NCBI RefSeq assembly: GCF_008728515.1
Contig: NC_044984.1
Coordinates: forward strand, 85,767,277-85,831,276
Source: Papio anubis
Lineage: Eukaryota > Chordata > Mammalia > Primates > Cercopithecidae
DNA: 64,000 bases
Direction: 5' to 3'
The notes beneath the pieces were generated by a model that was given only the letters and a program-made list of their open reading frames with translations, did no database searches and had not been told where the DNA came from. The translations under genes and the position numbers were made by a program. Below are positions 34,491 to 47,184 of this stretch, one piece after another. Position 1 is the first letter of the stretch. The number at the start of each line of letters is the position of its first letter.

Positions 34491-34774
34491 CATACCACTA
34501 GGCCCTCATCCAATCTGACTGGTGTCCTTATGGAAGAGGAGATTAGAACATACTGGGGGACACCAGAATATGAGCACACAGAGGAATGACCACATGAAGA
34601 CACACGAAGAAAGCAGTCATCTACAAGCCAAAGAGAGAAGCCCCCAAGAAACCAATCCTGCTGATACCTTGATCTTGGACTTCTAGCTTCCAGAATTGCG
34701 AGAAGATAAATTTCTGTTGTTTGAGTCATCTCCTCTATGGTACTCGATTATGGCAGCCATAGCAAAGTAAGACA
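34491..34774 (+). mobile_element. MLT1B-like LTR, plus-strand 3' half
   Basis: 'ccctcatccaatctgactgg', 'tgtccttatggaagaggaga', 'accttgatcttggacttcta', 'gataaatttctgttgtttga', 'gcaaagtaagaca': the 3' half of an MLT1B in plus orientation. Its flank is an inverted copy of the flank left of 34138. Confidence 0.85.
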
Positions 34775-34792
34775 CCATCCTCTTGAGGATGG

Positions 34793-37700
34793 ACTGCATT
34801 AGCTTTATGCAATTAGTATGAATGTACTGGATGAAGATAGCATCACTCGAACTGAAATCCAATCTGTGAACATATCATCTGACTCCTGATACTACTGGGA
34901 AATAATATTAAATGAAGAAAGATAAAATGCTAAGAGGTGAGTTCTAAAATTGTTTGGATTAGTGGCATTTGATTTCTCTTCCAGATCCCTTACTCCTATG
35001 TCTGTCCTACAAATTCTAACACAGGGTGAAAGGCTGGAGATCAACATGAATATCTTGCATTTCTCAGCCTTTAGCATAGGGAAGTGCCTACACATTGTAT
35101 ATCTTCTGTCAGAAAATGTTTCTATATCCAGTTTCCCATGTTGTCTCCTTGCCTTTTGATGTTAATGACTACATTTCTAGCAAAGTTTGCAGAAAGTAAG
35201 GGATGATTTTTATGGAGATTTAGTCCCAGAGGTTAATGGGGTTGTTCATTGTGTGAAGAGTAATGCCTTTCAATGGTGACAAAGTAATGCTCAACAGCTT
35301 TCAAGCCACTGCATCCATCATCAATTTGGGCTGTGGTTTGTTACTGACATGAAGTGTAATATAGAGTCCTCCAGAAAGCATCATGATTCCGTTTCCCACG
35401 GTAACCCCAGCAGCACATGTCAGCCAACATCTGGGCTTCACAGCTGTGAGGTTTACAAGAAGCCTGTGCCCATGCCTCTTTTCAAAGGTAATTTGCTGAA
35501 CAGCACATACGCTCATTTGACGGACACACTGTGGCACCACAGGCACCAACCACAGGGTGATGGGTCCCATAAAATACCCAATCAACTATTTTATTATTTT
35601 AATTAAAGCAAGTATAAAGTTGACATTGCAGTAAGTAAACGATAGTACAAAACTAGAGCCTGCCATGGACATTAGTACTTACACCCAAATTGGAAAACCG
35701 GCTGATTAACAAAGGTCTTTTCTGAAACAAACCAAGTCATTATGCACCAAGACAAACTACAGTTGTCATTCGACTTTTAAAGACTCTGCAGAAGGCCAGA
35801 GGTGGTCCAATAGCTCCTTACCCTCCCCCGACCAAAAAAAAAAAGGGTAAGGGATTTTCAGAGCATTTTTTCTAATAGTCCTGTGTTTAAAATGGATGTT
35901 TAAAAGCATTCTTTTGTCATTCTGTCAGTCTTAACCAACAAATCATTCTCACTGAGAAATTACAGAGGCTTTCAAGATGCATGAAAGAGAAAAGAGTTGC
36001 CACTGGGAGGAGGGGGCAGCTGTAAATAAGACCCCTTAGGCATGCAGCCATAATGAGGACTGTTCACAGTGCCACTTCATGCCTTTGCTTTCTGCTCACT
36101 TATTCTGGACATATTACTTAAGAGCTCTGTAATCTTTGGGGTCAGAAAAATTTATAGTTATGTGACCAACACCCAGCCCCACCTCCTTCTGGATTGTTCT
36201 ACATCTAACTATATGACGGATTTTCACATGATGAATGATCTTGGATGCCAATGAAAAGGAATGGTTCACTCAGATCTATAGATTCCCTCACTTTGCTAAA
36301 ATAATATGCTTCTACATCAAGTTTCAAAATGGTTTGCGTTTTTTTGCCCTACCTATATTTTCCCTCAGCTTCTTTACATATTTTTCCTCAGTGTAAAATC
36401 TATAATAATAGGTTCTGATGTTTTATTAAAAATATAAGGAATATTTGGATTGTGTTATTTTATTCTGAGGTCTATTATTACACTTTTCAGTATTTCCTTT
36501 TGAAAACATAATTAAGTTTATTCTTACAATATAATGTAAATACAATTATTTTCTCATTTGGGTGATGTATTTTAGAGTAGCTGTTAGCAGTATACAATAT
36601 TACTTTTATTTGTTTATAAAAGCCAGAGGAATTAAGACAGTTCAAATTCCATGTTCCATTTTTAATCTTCATATTTCTTTGTAGGATTAGCCACATTCTC
36701 CTTCCTTATTTATTTCATAATTTGAAAAATCATAATGACATCTACTTGATCTTGAATTGCAATAAAATTTTCATTTTTGCCATAGCAATTACCTCATTTT
36801 AGATAAAATTTGACTTAGATGGTTTGGTTTTAAATTGTTGCTGTTGTTTTCATTTGTAAGTTTCATGGCAGCCTGTACACTAAAAATTACAAACATCACT
36901 TGTCCTTGCACAAAGTTACCCTCTAATTTAAATATTTTCCCTCAGACTCCCCCTTATTCCAACTTGGGATATCCTCATGTCATTAAAGATTTTGATTTCC
37001 TACAAGGTCCTCAAAATTTTGAAGAAAAGCACTTTACTCATTACTAACCTAGTATTTACACATATGATTCTAATTTTCTTCCCATGCTTTAAGACTTTTA
37101 TAGTAATATCACACAAATGGTCTGCCTAACAGCCAACCATTTCCAAGATAAAAACAGACCAAGGGACAAATGACAGGCAACTATTAAGCCTGTTAAGGAG
37201 AAACCATTAAGCCTAGAAGAATATTGATACGTTCTGCACAGTGGGCTCAACAAAGCTAACATAATTCACACCAGAGATTCTCTATGGGACTATAAATTAA
37301 TCAGATTGAAAATATGGCAACCCAGGAACACAATAGATGTGTTCTACGGCATAGTAAGGCACCCTCCACATTCTTATTTTTAATGTCACAATAAGACACA
37401 TACACACACACCTGACAAAGAATGAATACTTTTGGAAAAAGCTGCCATGTTTTCAGTTTAATCTAAGGACAGAACGAGAGAGAGAGAGAGAGGAGGATCC
37501 TATATTCCCTCCTAACTGCAAGTTTGGAAGAGGTATGAGGATTTGGGGGTGAGGCAAAGAGGCCACACGAAGGGAGAATTGAAACACAACTCAAAAGCCT
37601 GGCATCCATGAGGTGAGAAGAGAGCAAGAGATGCCAGAGGTACCCATTACTGACTTGACTTACTTCACAGAACACAGGAAACTGTTGCTTCTAAGAAAAT

Positions 37701-38258
37701 ATCTATTTCATCACAAGAGAATTACAGCTCTTTTGTATGTATGAATTTAGCCTGTTATAATTTTGCCTGGCGATTTGGCTTTGCAAATCTTTAGGTATGA
37801 GTGCTAAAGTGTTATTCCAACCATTTCAATCTTTTCCAGTGAATGTTAGAACAATCACCTTTTGATGAACAAACATGCAGTTTTTTACAACTACTATCAC
37901 AAGTAACAGTTTAGTTTGTAGAAAGAACCAATGGTAAATTTTGGTGTTTCCAGTCGCTCAGTATCTCATTGATCCTTTAGGTACCTGGCAAGCTGTCTTT
38001 CCCTTTTCTGGCCACCACTCCTCTGGGGATGTAGCCAAGTACAAATTTGCACATTTCTCCTCCCACAAGTGTCTCAGCTCCCACAGAAAACAAAATCTAC
38101 CTCAAGTATGTTTAAGACGATCTATATGTGAGGAAGAAATGTTAACACGCAGGAGGAGTAACAGACTCATTTATTTATTTATTTTTACCTTCAAGGAGTT
38201 TAAGTACAAACCCAGATAGAAAACTGAAAATAAGCCTGATTCTAGAATTTATATTATT

Positions 38259-38261
<3 letters not shown>
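34793..38261. other. unassigned sequence, few repeats
   Basis: About 3.5 kb without a named element. A 94-codon minus-strand open frame at 35301-35585 has several hydrophobic stretches, but I do not recognise it. A short (GA)n lies at about 37477-37491. Confidence 0.45.

Positions 38262-38308
<47 letters not shown>
38262..38308. repeat. (TA)n microsatellite, about 23 units
   Basis: An uninterrupted TA dinucleotide run of about 47 bp. It is likely to be length-polymorphic and to form cruciforms. Confidence 0.97.
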
Positions 38309-38311
<3 letters not shown>

Positions 38312-39599
38312 AAGCAGATAAGCATAAAAGTAAGGAATTGCTCAGATGACCCAAGTCTGGAGCAAAAACAGCTGACACAGGAAAGTGAGAAAATAAAATG
38401 GGGGCCTTGAGTAGAAAAATTTCAATGGGTTCATTTCTGCTGGTGTTCAACATGTTATGCCATAGCAAACAAGTAAGAATCATGCTGGGTCTCGATTTAT
38501 GAGATTCCTTTAATTTACTAAGACTGCATATTAAACTAAATTGTTAGCAGCTGGTTGTCTACCTCAACCTAACTCAACTCCTGGGAGCAATTACAGAGCT
38601 TCTCAAAATCTGTCCCTGTGTGCACCAAATTCATGTTGGAAAGAAAAAGATACCTCTTTCCAAAGTACTTTATTTCAGCCTTTCAAATTCACCTTCTGAA
38701 ACCTAGGAAACATTCCTTCTAAACACTGTATACGGTATTGCTTAAGACAAGGAAAGTTATCCCCCGGAACTCCTTTGTGCTCCCTTCACTCTGGTCGAAT
38801 TTTTCTTAAGTTCTTTGGTCTATGCCCACCATATACCAGGCCACCCTTGCTCACAGAAGGCCACAGCAAACCCCTTCTGCAAGCCCACGATGGAATCGTA
38901 AATCTTTACAACTTCTTGAAGTCTTCCAGATTTTTCAATATGCCCAGAATCCAGACTTTTTGCTTGCATGTTTAAATGGTAGCCTGATGGCTTGCAACAA
39001 GAAGTAAAAAGACATTTTTCTTAAAATAAGCAAACAACCATGGCAAATGAGGTCATATTCCCAAGCTAGAATAATAAATATTGGTAAAATCTACAACCTG
39101 AAACTTATTTTAAGAATTAGACATAGATTTGGGTGTTTTCTTTCTTTCTTTTTCAGGAAGGGGTCTCCCTTCCTGCCAATAAAAATTGTTTTGTGTTGTA
39201 AACTTGGGTTCGGCTTGTCTCCTCCTTATATGAGCCCAGTTGAATAGACTGCTGAGGGAAAATCAAAGTTTAAGAGCCTGGCTTTTCCCGTTTGGCAACT
39301 TTCATTTCCTGATAATATCGGATAATTAACAAATTGTGTGTTTTAATGCCCTGTCTCTTGAAGTGCATTTGGGAAAAATACTTCTTGTGCCCTCTGAGTA
39401 ATGGCTTAAATGGAAGAACATGCTCAAAAGAATGCTTTTTCTCAATGCATAAAACACACTATCTATTATTTTAATTGCTACACATCATGTGTATACTCGT
39501 TGGTGTAATTATATACATATTTAAAGGGCAAGAGGAAAAGATTATTTTAGGACTCTATAATTCATGATGAGCAAGTCACTGAAAATTTCTAACTCAAGA
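38309..39599. other. unassigned sequence
   Basis: No recognised repeat or exon. Frames of 61-66 codons at 38775-39007 overlap each other and have no motif. Confidence 0.5.
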
Positions 39600-40700
39600 T
39601 GAAAATTCATAAAAATCCTTTGGCAAAAACACCTTAGTATTCTCAATACGGCAACTGACGGTTTTTTTTTTTTTTTGCGTTACGAAATAACTAGATACTG
39701 CCGTGCATTACTTTTGGATAAAAAGGGACTGCTGTTTCTTAGCCTTTCTGCCTCTTTACTAAATGGATAATTCAGGACAGGGAAGTGCAGCTCTATTTCT
39801 AAGTTTGTTGTTTACGAAAAACACATGCTAATGTAACAGCGTATGAGGAATTAAACGGAAAATGTCAAACGCGCCGTGACATCCAAAATGCATTTAGCTG
39901 TTGGCTTTTACTACAGGGCCTTTCATTCTCCAGCCGACCCCCTCCAAGACCAAGTGTTTTTACGTGTTAGGCTAAAAATAGCCAGCCAAGCCTAACAACT
40001 AGCTTCTGATTGGCTCAGAGCAAAGGCCACTCAGCCAATAAGAGCTTCTGGGAACAAAAGCAATTCTTTTGTGTGTGAGATGCTCAACCCACGTCAAAAC
40101 AGCTTCAGGCTGTAGAAATGATTTTGGTTGAGATTTAACAAGGTAATAATGCATTTCAGCCCTCTGAAAGGTTTGAAGCGGAACAAAGGGAGTAGTGAAA
40201 TCTACAAAACAAATGGAGCGCTCAAGGCTTTCAGGGGATGAATCATCCGGGTGCCTGAGCTACAAACAGTTGCAAGCTCAGAGAAGAAAAAGCGCTAGGA
40301 TTCTTTTTTCTTTCTTCCTGAGATTTTAACTTATTTTTCAAGCGAAAAACAAAACAAAACAAAAACAAAAAACTAACGAAACGCCATCAAAGGCGTTGTA
40401 TCTTGACTATGCCCAAATTTGTTATTATGCTTATTTGCTGATGAATAAAAAGCAATCCGTCCACGGTTCCCTTAAATCTCACAAAGACAAAACAAATGTA
40501 TCTGTCATAGATAGTAGGTAGTAACGCTTCTGAAACTTTAGGCCTTCGTTTTTGGGCATCAAAAATAGCCCACGTTCTTAAAGGCAGGTCTTAATTAATG
40601 CTGTGATAGTTCTCAAGGTAAGTAAATTACAGCAGTACTTGATTGGAGAAAAGCACTGAGCTTTCGTAGGTTTTGGCCGCTTTCAAGGCATTGTGCCTCT
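39600..40700. promoter_or_regulatory. candidate conserved non-coding regulatory element
   Basis: This stretch has no recognisable transposon and has more CpGs and motif-like words than its surroundings. Visible sites are: a MEF2-type ctaaaaatag at 39972-39981; an inverted CCAAT box (attgg, 40009-40013) and a forward one (ccaat, 40035-40039) forming an inverted repeat with arms attggct/agccaat; ttacgtgt near 39960; 'ctgatgaataaaaagcaatc' near 40437. No TATA box with an obvious start site follows. Regulatory function is inferred from motif clustering only. Confidence 0.35.
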
Positions 40701-42849
40701 AGGGGTCACTGTTGTACAGCGGACGAACCTCTTCAGGGCATCCTTCCCCCTTTATTAGTCACTAAAAGAAAATGGGCTTGGTAGGCGCCTTTCAGGTAGA
40801 ACAAAAGGGAGTGGGGAATCAGTGTTTGAAACCCTTGAGCATAGTTTATAGTCATCCCTATGGGACAAAGCATCCCATAACAATGCAGATTACTTTATAT
40901 GGAAATGAAATGCCATAAAGGACAAAATGTTGCTACAGTAACCACTGAAAATGTTACATAACATATAGGAGCTCATAAGCCATTTCATGGCCTTAAACTG
41001 GCTTTATTGTATGGAAAATAATTAAAAGATGATGCGGTGCTTTATAGGCTTCCTTTTTAGGAAACACAGAACCTTCAACCTCTCACTTAGGAAACCAAGT
41101 CCTGAACACTGTTGGCAGAGAAATGCAAGTCACAAACAGACTGTTCCCATATTCTCTTCCTAGAAAACTGTGGATTCTATGTAACTTTTTCTCTTGAATA
41201 TAGCTTTTATGATAAACAATTAGTAAATGAATCTTTAATTAAGCTTTATTCCTGGTGTGGCACAACGAGACCTAAGAAAATCAAACATCTCGGTAAAACT
41301 GAAACATATTTTTATTGTCTGATTGGTTATAATCAAGAAGTAATATTTCTGTAACGGTTACCTGTTTAAGGAAATGTATAATCTGTCATAAAATATTGCA
41401 TTCATCAATTATTGGCCCCAATTGCATTTATGAGCGTATAATCTTTTACCATAAAACATGGATGTTGGGGAGAGGGACTGCAGAAAGGATTATCATATTC
41501 ATTAACCAATACCACAGAAACTAAAAGTGGTAGTAGACCCTTTTTTTTCTATTGCATTCAGTTTATAATAGTTTCCTTTAACAATAATAATAATAATAAA
41601 AGAAAAGAAAACTCCACCTAGGAATTGTATTCCTAAACAACGAAATCCCCAGAGGACTATGGATGTGTAGTTTTCAACCTGCAATGTCTGGAAAGAATGT
41701 GGGTTCTGTTTCTTTGCAGTAATTCTGTGTGTTTTATAGTCTTTGCTTTATCATGTTGGCCTAGAGCCAGTTAACGAAATTCATCACCAAATGTGTAGCT
41801 GCAATAACCCACGAAAGAGAGTCCAGCATTGAGTTTGGAAATAGAATGAGGTGGTTGTAGAGGAAGAGGCTGAGGCTGTGAGTGTTGTATTTCCCTATCT
41901 CCCTGAGCTTGTCAGCTGTTGAGTTGCTCAAGTCCCAGCCCTGACACCTAGCTGCCCCTGTACCACCATCAGGATGCCCAGTGAGAGAAGAAGAGATGGG
42001 AAAAAGGAAAGAAAACATGCTGTCCCACATGCCTATGACGTAAAGAAGACAAGGAAGAATTTGTAGAAGCCAGGGGTGGAGAATCTTCTCCCAGAGGAGA
42101 GAGGCTCATTGGTCATAGGCCCTAGGGCAGTGGAACCAGAGCCCTGGTCCTCAGATGAATGTGGGAGAAGGCGGGATGACTCCAGAGTTGAATATTAGAT
42201 GTCAGGAGCCCAGAGAAGTGAGAGATGGCTACCAGGAGATGGGACCACAGCTGGGTTCCAAACATGACCAAAGATTCCCACCTGAGACTGTTATACAAGC
42301 ACTTAAGAACTGCCAGATGTCAAGGGGATCTTTTGGATAGTGAAAAAATCAGAAGTGACCATATTAGCCAGAACATCACAGCCTCTTTCCTGTTTTCAGA
42401 AGATTTAAGGCTCCCAGCTTCTGGTGCTATTTTGAAAAGGTTCAAGGAATTCTTGACAATATGGTAGAACTGAGTCTTGGAGTTAAAAGTAGGTTAGATT
42501 AAGATAAATAATAGAAAAACGATTTCTAGCATATCTGAGATTTACATTATACAAAAGACCATAGTTTATATTTTCTAACAACTGTGTTATTTATTACTGC
42601 ATTCGTTCCTCAGTACAATCCTATAATGGAACTAGGACAGGTGCCCTGACCCATTTATGCCTAGTGTTCCATTATTGGAACGCTAAGCCTGTGGGAGTTA
42701 TTTATGTTCTGCTGCTCAAGGTCATCACCAAGATCTGATTGCAAAAATTCAAAAAAATTGCAGCTTCAGGTATGATTGGGTTAATTAGCATTAACAAAGC
42801 AAGCCCTTCTGACTTCTATGTTATTCTTCACAAAACTCTCTGGGATCTG
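40701..42849. other. unassigned sequence
   Basis: A short (AAT)n is at about 41582-41600. The block 42640-42790 holds a 9-bp-arm stem (agtgttcca/tggaacgct around ttat), then 'gggttaattagcattaac', and looks like an old, possibly conserved repeat that I cannot name. Confidence 0.4.
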
Positions 42850-42950
42850 TCATTATTATAATCTCCATTAAGTAAACATTTTAAAGTTTTGTGAACACCA
42901 AGTTGAGGGACTTGGCAAAGATCATTCAGGCTCTGTGCTGAAACAAAATT
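42850..42950 (-). repeat. possible MIR fragment
   Basis: 'cattattataatctccatta', 'agggacttggcaaagatca', 'tgctgaaacaaaattga' fit a decayed reverse-complement MIR. Confidence 0.45.
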
Positions 42951-43819
42951 GATAATTGAGATACTTTTCTGAGTAATTTTATTATGAAATCCTCCACTTA
43001 TCAGAAATACCTGCATCAGTCATGTTTTATTGCTAATTTGGAAACAGAACAACAGACCCTTAAGAGAGCACTGGCTTGGAAACTAGATTTTGAGATTAAC
43101 TGTTATGTAAGGACTTAGGATTTTGCTGGTTGTAGGTGCCAGGGAGAAACTGATCATAGCTAGGAAGCTAAAAAATGGAAGCCAAGCTATATAAAAGACA
43201 GGATCCTATAGCCATGCACTACATGAAGAGTATGGTCATCAGGACTGGAAGCTGAGTAATTCCAAAATTAATGGAGTAATTTATTGTTACTTGTGGAGGT
43301 GATTTTCCAAAATAAAGCCCATGATTTTGACATTATGGATAGACAAGAAATCAGGAATCCTGAGAAGCATAGCTAGAACTGGAAATAGTAAGTAGCAAAT
43401 CTAAAGTCTAGAAAGTTAGCAGCAAATCGTGGTTGTGAATGGCCTAAGTCATATGAAATCCAGATCCTCACAAAGGAATAGAAGCACCAAAAATGAAGGA
43501 GGAGTCAATATTGAGGAAATAACTACTTCCTAAGAACTAATGTAGAAGTGCAAACAGCTGTGGATTCTCAGTTCTAGACCAAGAATCATAACTGAGGGGC
43601 ACTGCTACCATTGTCCTTTCATTCACATTTGTCACCCACCAGGCATCATGAGTGAAACACAGCACCCTTTTCTGTGAAATCTGGAAGTGGCCTTAATATC
43701 TTTCTCAATGCAGTGCCCCAAGAACCACAGGTAATCAATTGGAATTACAGTTTTGGATGTATATTAATCAAACAACTTAATGTAGCCCATAGGAGAATTA
43801 GAGCCACAGTTCTATAGAG
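42951..43819. other. unassigned sequence
   Basis: No named repeat. Confidence 0.5.
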
Positions 43820-43940
43820 TAGGGTGACTATACATTGCACATGTCCCAGAATGGTTTTTGTTTACATCTCTTGTTACAACATAATTAGTAGCACCCCATT
43901 CACTCTCAAAGGTGTCCTAAGTATGGACTATAAATTATAT
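43820..43940 (+). repeat. possible old MITE with degenerate terminal repeats
   Basis: 'agggtgactatacattgcac', 'gtcccagaatgg', 'ccccattcactctcaaaggt', 'gtcctaag', 'gactataaattatattgtc' follow the layout of a common mammalian short element that opens agggtgacc and closes with its inverted copy. I cannot assign the family name. Confidence 0.45.
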
Positions 43941-46389
43941 TGTCTTTCTCTTTGTGGGGAAAATAGTCAGACATCCAAGCCCTACTTCTGACTGACCATG
44001 TAATCTTAAGGCAATGTAAAACCATTGAATCAAGTTACTGAAGAAAACAGACACCCTGTGTATTTGGTACCATGGAGATCACATTTGCTTTATGCATATG
44101 CATGATGTCTTTATGGATCCTGGGTCTCAAATTCCCTTGTAAGGGAAATGAATACCTACATTCAAAACTAAAAGGGAGTGATCAGTAACATAAAAAATAC
44201 TCAATGTGTTTTGTGGTCCTTGGGATCAGAGGCTGTGAAATGAAGTAAAGTCTATTTTAGCTAATATTGTTATATACATTGCAAGAAACATTACATCAAG
44301 TTTGCTCATGTATTTGTTCTCTGAATAAACAATTACAGAATGCCTATGATAAAAGAGCAAAGGTGTGGGATAGGTACTGCCATTCCCAGTTTCCTACTCC
44401 CGCAGCAGACATCACTAATTGATCATGGAACTCTTTCCCCCTCAGAACAGGCTCCACATCAGAATCCTTCTCCGCAAATCTTCTGTCAGGTCCTGTACTA
44501 TGTGATAGAAGTGCAGCAAAGCAATCGAACTATGATTGCTTTTGAGAGGCCTCTGGTCTACTGGAGGAGACAGACAAGTACATGCTTCATTGCAGGGATA
44601 GAACTAGGGGATGCTTGTGCACCAGGTGCCAGTTCCATCGTTGTCTGCTGATGATGGACCTATATACAAAACACTAGAAGGATTGTAGATGAGCCTTTGT
44701 GCAGTCTAATGAAAGCTTGACAGATAAAAGATACCTTGGAACTTGAAGGGCAGTTAAAGATCAGAACAAGAGGTAAGAGAGTTCAAAAAGAAGAAACAGC
44801 ATATGCACAACCATTGTGAAATAAAGTGAGAGTAAAATCAGGTGGGGCATGGGAGTAGTGGCAGTGGGGGAGGCATGCTGGTGCAGAAAGATTTGATTTT
44901 AGGGATTAATGTGAAATAAAATTAGAGCTATGTCCACATTGAAAGCAAACCAGTAGGAGTAAGACATTCACCAGTTATTTGCCTATATGTAAAATTGTTT
45001 TGATGAAATATTTTTTTAAATTAATCAAGCTGTAAAGAATTCATTACATCAACCCCTCCTCTACCCCCATTTAGCTTAATGTAGCTACAGATGCAGGTTG
45101 CAGGTTCCAATATTTCTTGTGCAGTCTTTATTTCTCCTCAAATTCCTTTCTTAAATTAAGGACAAACAGCCTTGTCTTCCCTGATACATCAGTCAGGTTT
45201 TTACGTTTGTTCTTTTATGTTTCTTATCCTACAGACACGCTACATTTAGCTCCCATGTCTGCATCTAAAATCTAAAACGTGTACTTGCTGTCTACAAAAC
45301 TAAAAAATGTGGTGGTATTTTAATATGTGGAAGACTCAATTCATGATTTTTAATGCCCAAATATTATTGGAAATGCAGCTTATACATTTTTCTACCCACA
45401 AGCTCTCCAGATCCATCTTTAGAGGGTTTTAGCAAGCTCCAGTCTTTGGAGTCATTCTGTAGTTGTGCCTGCCTTTTTCTATAAAATTTACTTAGCTCTG
45501 TGGATTGGTCCTCTACTAGTTTTAATCCCTATTTGTCCCAGTGTGGATTTATCTAGCTTGTACAGCTAGCTTTAGGTTCTATGCTACCTATTCCTCTACT
45601 CTACCACTAGAATTATCCAGAATTATCTTCTAGAGCACCTCAAGAAGCTCCCATCATCTCCATTATCCCAAGTCCCATCCCAAGTACTATGGAATTTCCT
45701 CTTTCTTACCTCAAAATTGTGTCATCTTTAGAAATTTCATTAGTTTTATAGACCATAAATGTCCTGAAACCACTGAGTGCATACCTCTAGGGTGACTATT
45801 CATTATTCTGGACTTATAATTTTAACCTAATTTTCATTGAGGCAAAAATATTTCTGAATCTATCTATACATGTTGTATAGTTTGTAGATCTAGAGGTAGC
45901 TTTTCTCAAGATAAATACTAAAAATAAATCTCAGTTCTTTTTTTCAGGTAAGATTTCTCTTTTCTAGCTATAGTTCTCTGATGACTATAACTGATATTTA
46001 AACCTCAGAATATTTTGGGTTCAGTTCAGATAAGCATCTATGACTTTGAATGTTATTTCAACATTTTGAGTACATAAATTAAAAATATATGAACAACCAG
46101 CTCACATCAGATTTTTGCTGGTAGATATAATCATTTCCAGCAACAAAGTATGTAAATGACAAAAGCAATATCAATTTTATCTGACCTATGGGCAATCTCA
46201 TGCTTATGAACAGGTTCTTTTCCAAGAGTTTATTTGTAGGTCATTTAGAAGTCCAAATCAGTTGCTCATTGAAACAGTGCTACGCTGTGGTGAGGTGCTG
46301 AGGCCAGCCTGTGAGAGCCTGGCATGGAGTGCTAAGACTCCTAAAGGGCTTTTGTAGTGGACCCTGAGTTGGGGAACAATGATAATGAT
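43941..46389. other. unassigned sequence
   Basis: About 2.4 kb. 44480-44880 has text reminiscent of an old interspersed repeat ('ctggaggagacagacaagta', 'aaacagcatatgcacaacca'). The rest, including the 103-codon open frame at 44340-44651, is unrecognised. Confidence 0.4.
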
Positions 46390-46590
46390 ATTTGACATTG
46401 ATAATTATTCAGCTCTGTATGCTTTCCATGTGTTAACTCATTTAGCCACAATCGTATGAGATAGTCACTACTTTCATACAGAGTTAATGAGGACAAAGAG
46501 GGTGAGTAGCTTATACACAGCACTCAACTTGGAGAAGTTGAATTTGAATCCAGGTATTCTGGCTCCAGGGCTAGTATTCTCAACTACCAC
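46390..46590 (-). repeat. MIR SINE
   Basis: 'tttccatgtgttaactcatt', 'gccacaatcgtatgagatag', 'gagttaatgaggacaaagag', 'gaatttgaatccaggtattc', 'tggctccagggctagta': reverse-complement MIR. Confidence 0.85.
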
Positions 46591-46818
46591 TTCTGGAAAG
46601 GGGATAGGGAGGATGGGGAGAAGAAACTGCTCAGAACAAATGTGGGTGTGAGGGGGGATGATAAGATAACTGGAAAAAGGAATTGAGAAGAACCAGCTGT
46701 GAAGGAGGAGATGCTGATCGTTAGCAGGGGCGGAATTTTGCCTCCATTCCTTCCTCTTATTCTTAACTTTTAAAATCTTCCTTATTATCTTTCATTATCA
46801 TGTCCTCATTTAGTCTTC
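46591..46818. other. unassigned sequence
   Basis: Pyrimidine-rich toward the Alu insertion site. No other element. Confidence 0.5.
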
Positions 46819-46835
46819 CTTTTCTTTTCTTTCTT

Positions 46836-47167
46836 CTTTTGTTTTTGTTTTTGTTTTTTGTTTTTTTGTTTTTTGTTGTTTTTTGAGACGGAGTCTTGCT
46901 CTGTCGCCCGGGCTGGAGTGCAGTGGCCGGATCTCTCAGCTCACTGCAAGCTCCGCCTCCCGGGTTCACGCCATTCTCCTGCCTCAGCCTCCCGAGTAGC
47001 TGGGGCTACAGGCACCGCCACCTCGCCCGGCTAGTTTTTTGTATTTTTTAGTAGAGACGGGGTTTCACTGTGTTAGCCAGGATGGTCTCGATCTCCTGAC
47101 CTCGTGATCCGCCCGTCTCGGCCTCCCAAAGTGCTGGGATTACAGGCTTGAGCCACCGCGCCCGGCC
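46836..47167 (-). mobile_element. AluY, Old World monkey type
   Basis: A young, little-diverged dimer with a long T/G tail. On its own sense strand it has ctcaagcctgtaat, gaggccgagacggg, actagccgggcgaggtgg and agatccggccac, a set I associate with cercopithecid AluY. Perfect 17-bp target duplications (cttttcttttctttctt) lie at 46819-46835 and 47168-47184. Confidence 0.97.
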
Positions 47168-47184
47168 CTTTTCTTTTCTTTCTT

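Noticed and set aside
39661..39676. T14 run as a possible minus-strand retrocopy tail
   Set aside because: No aataaa on the minus strand nearby and no flanking duplications.
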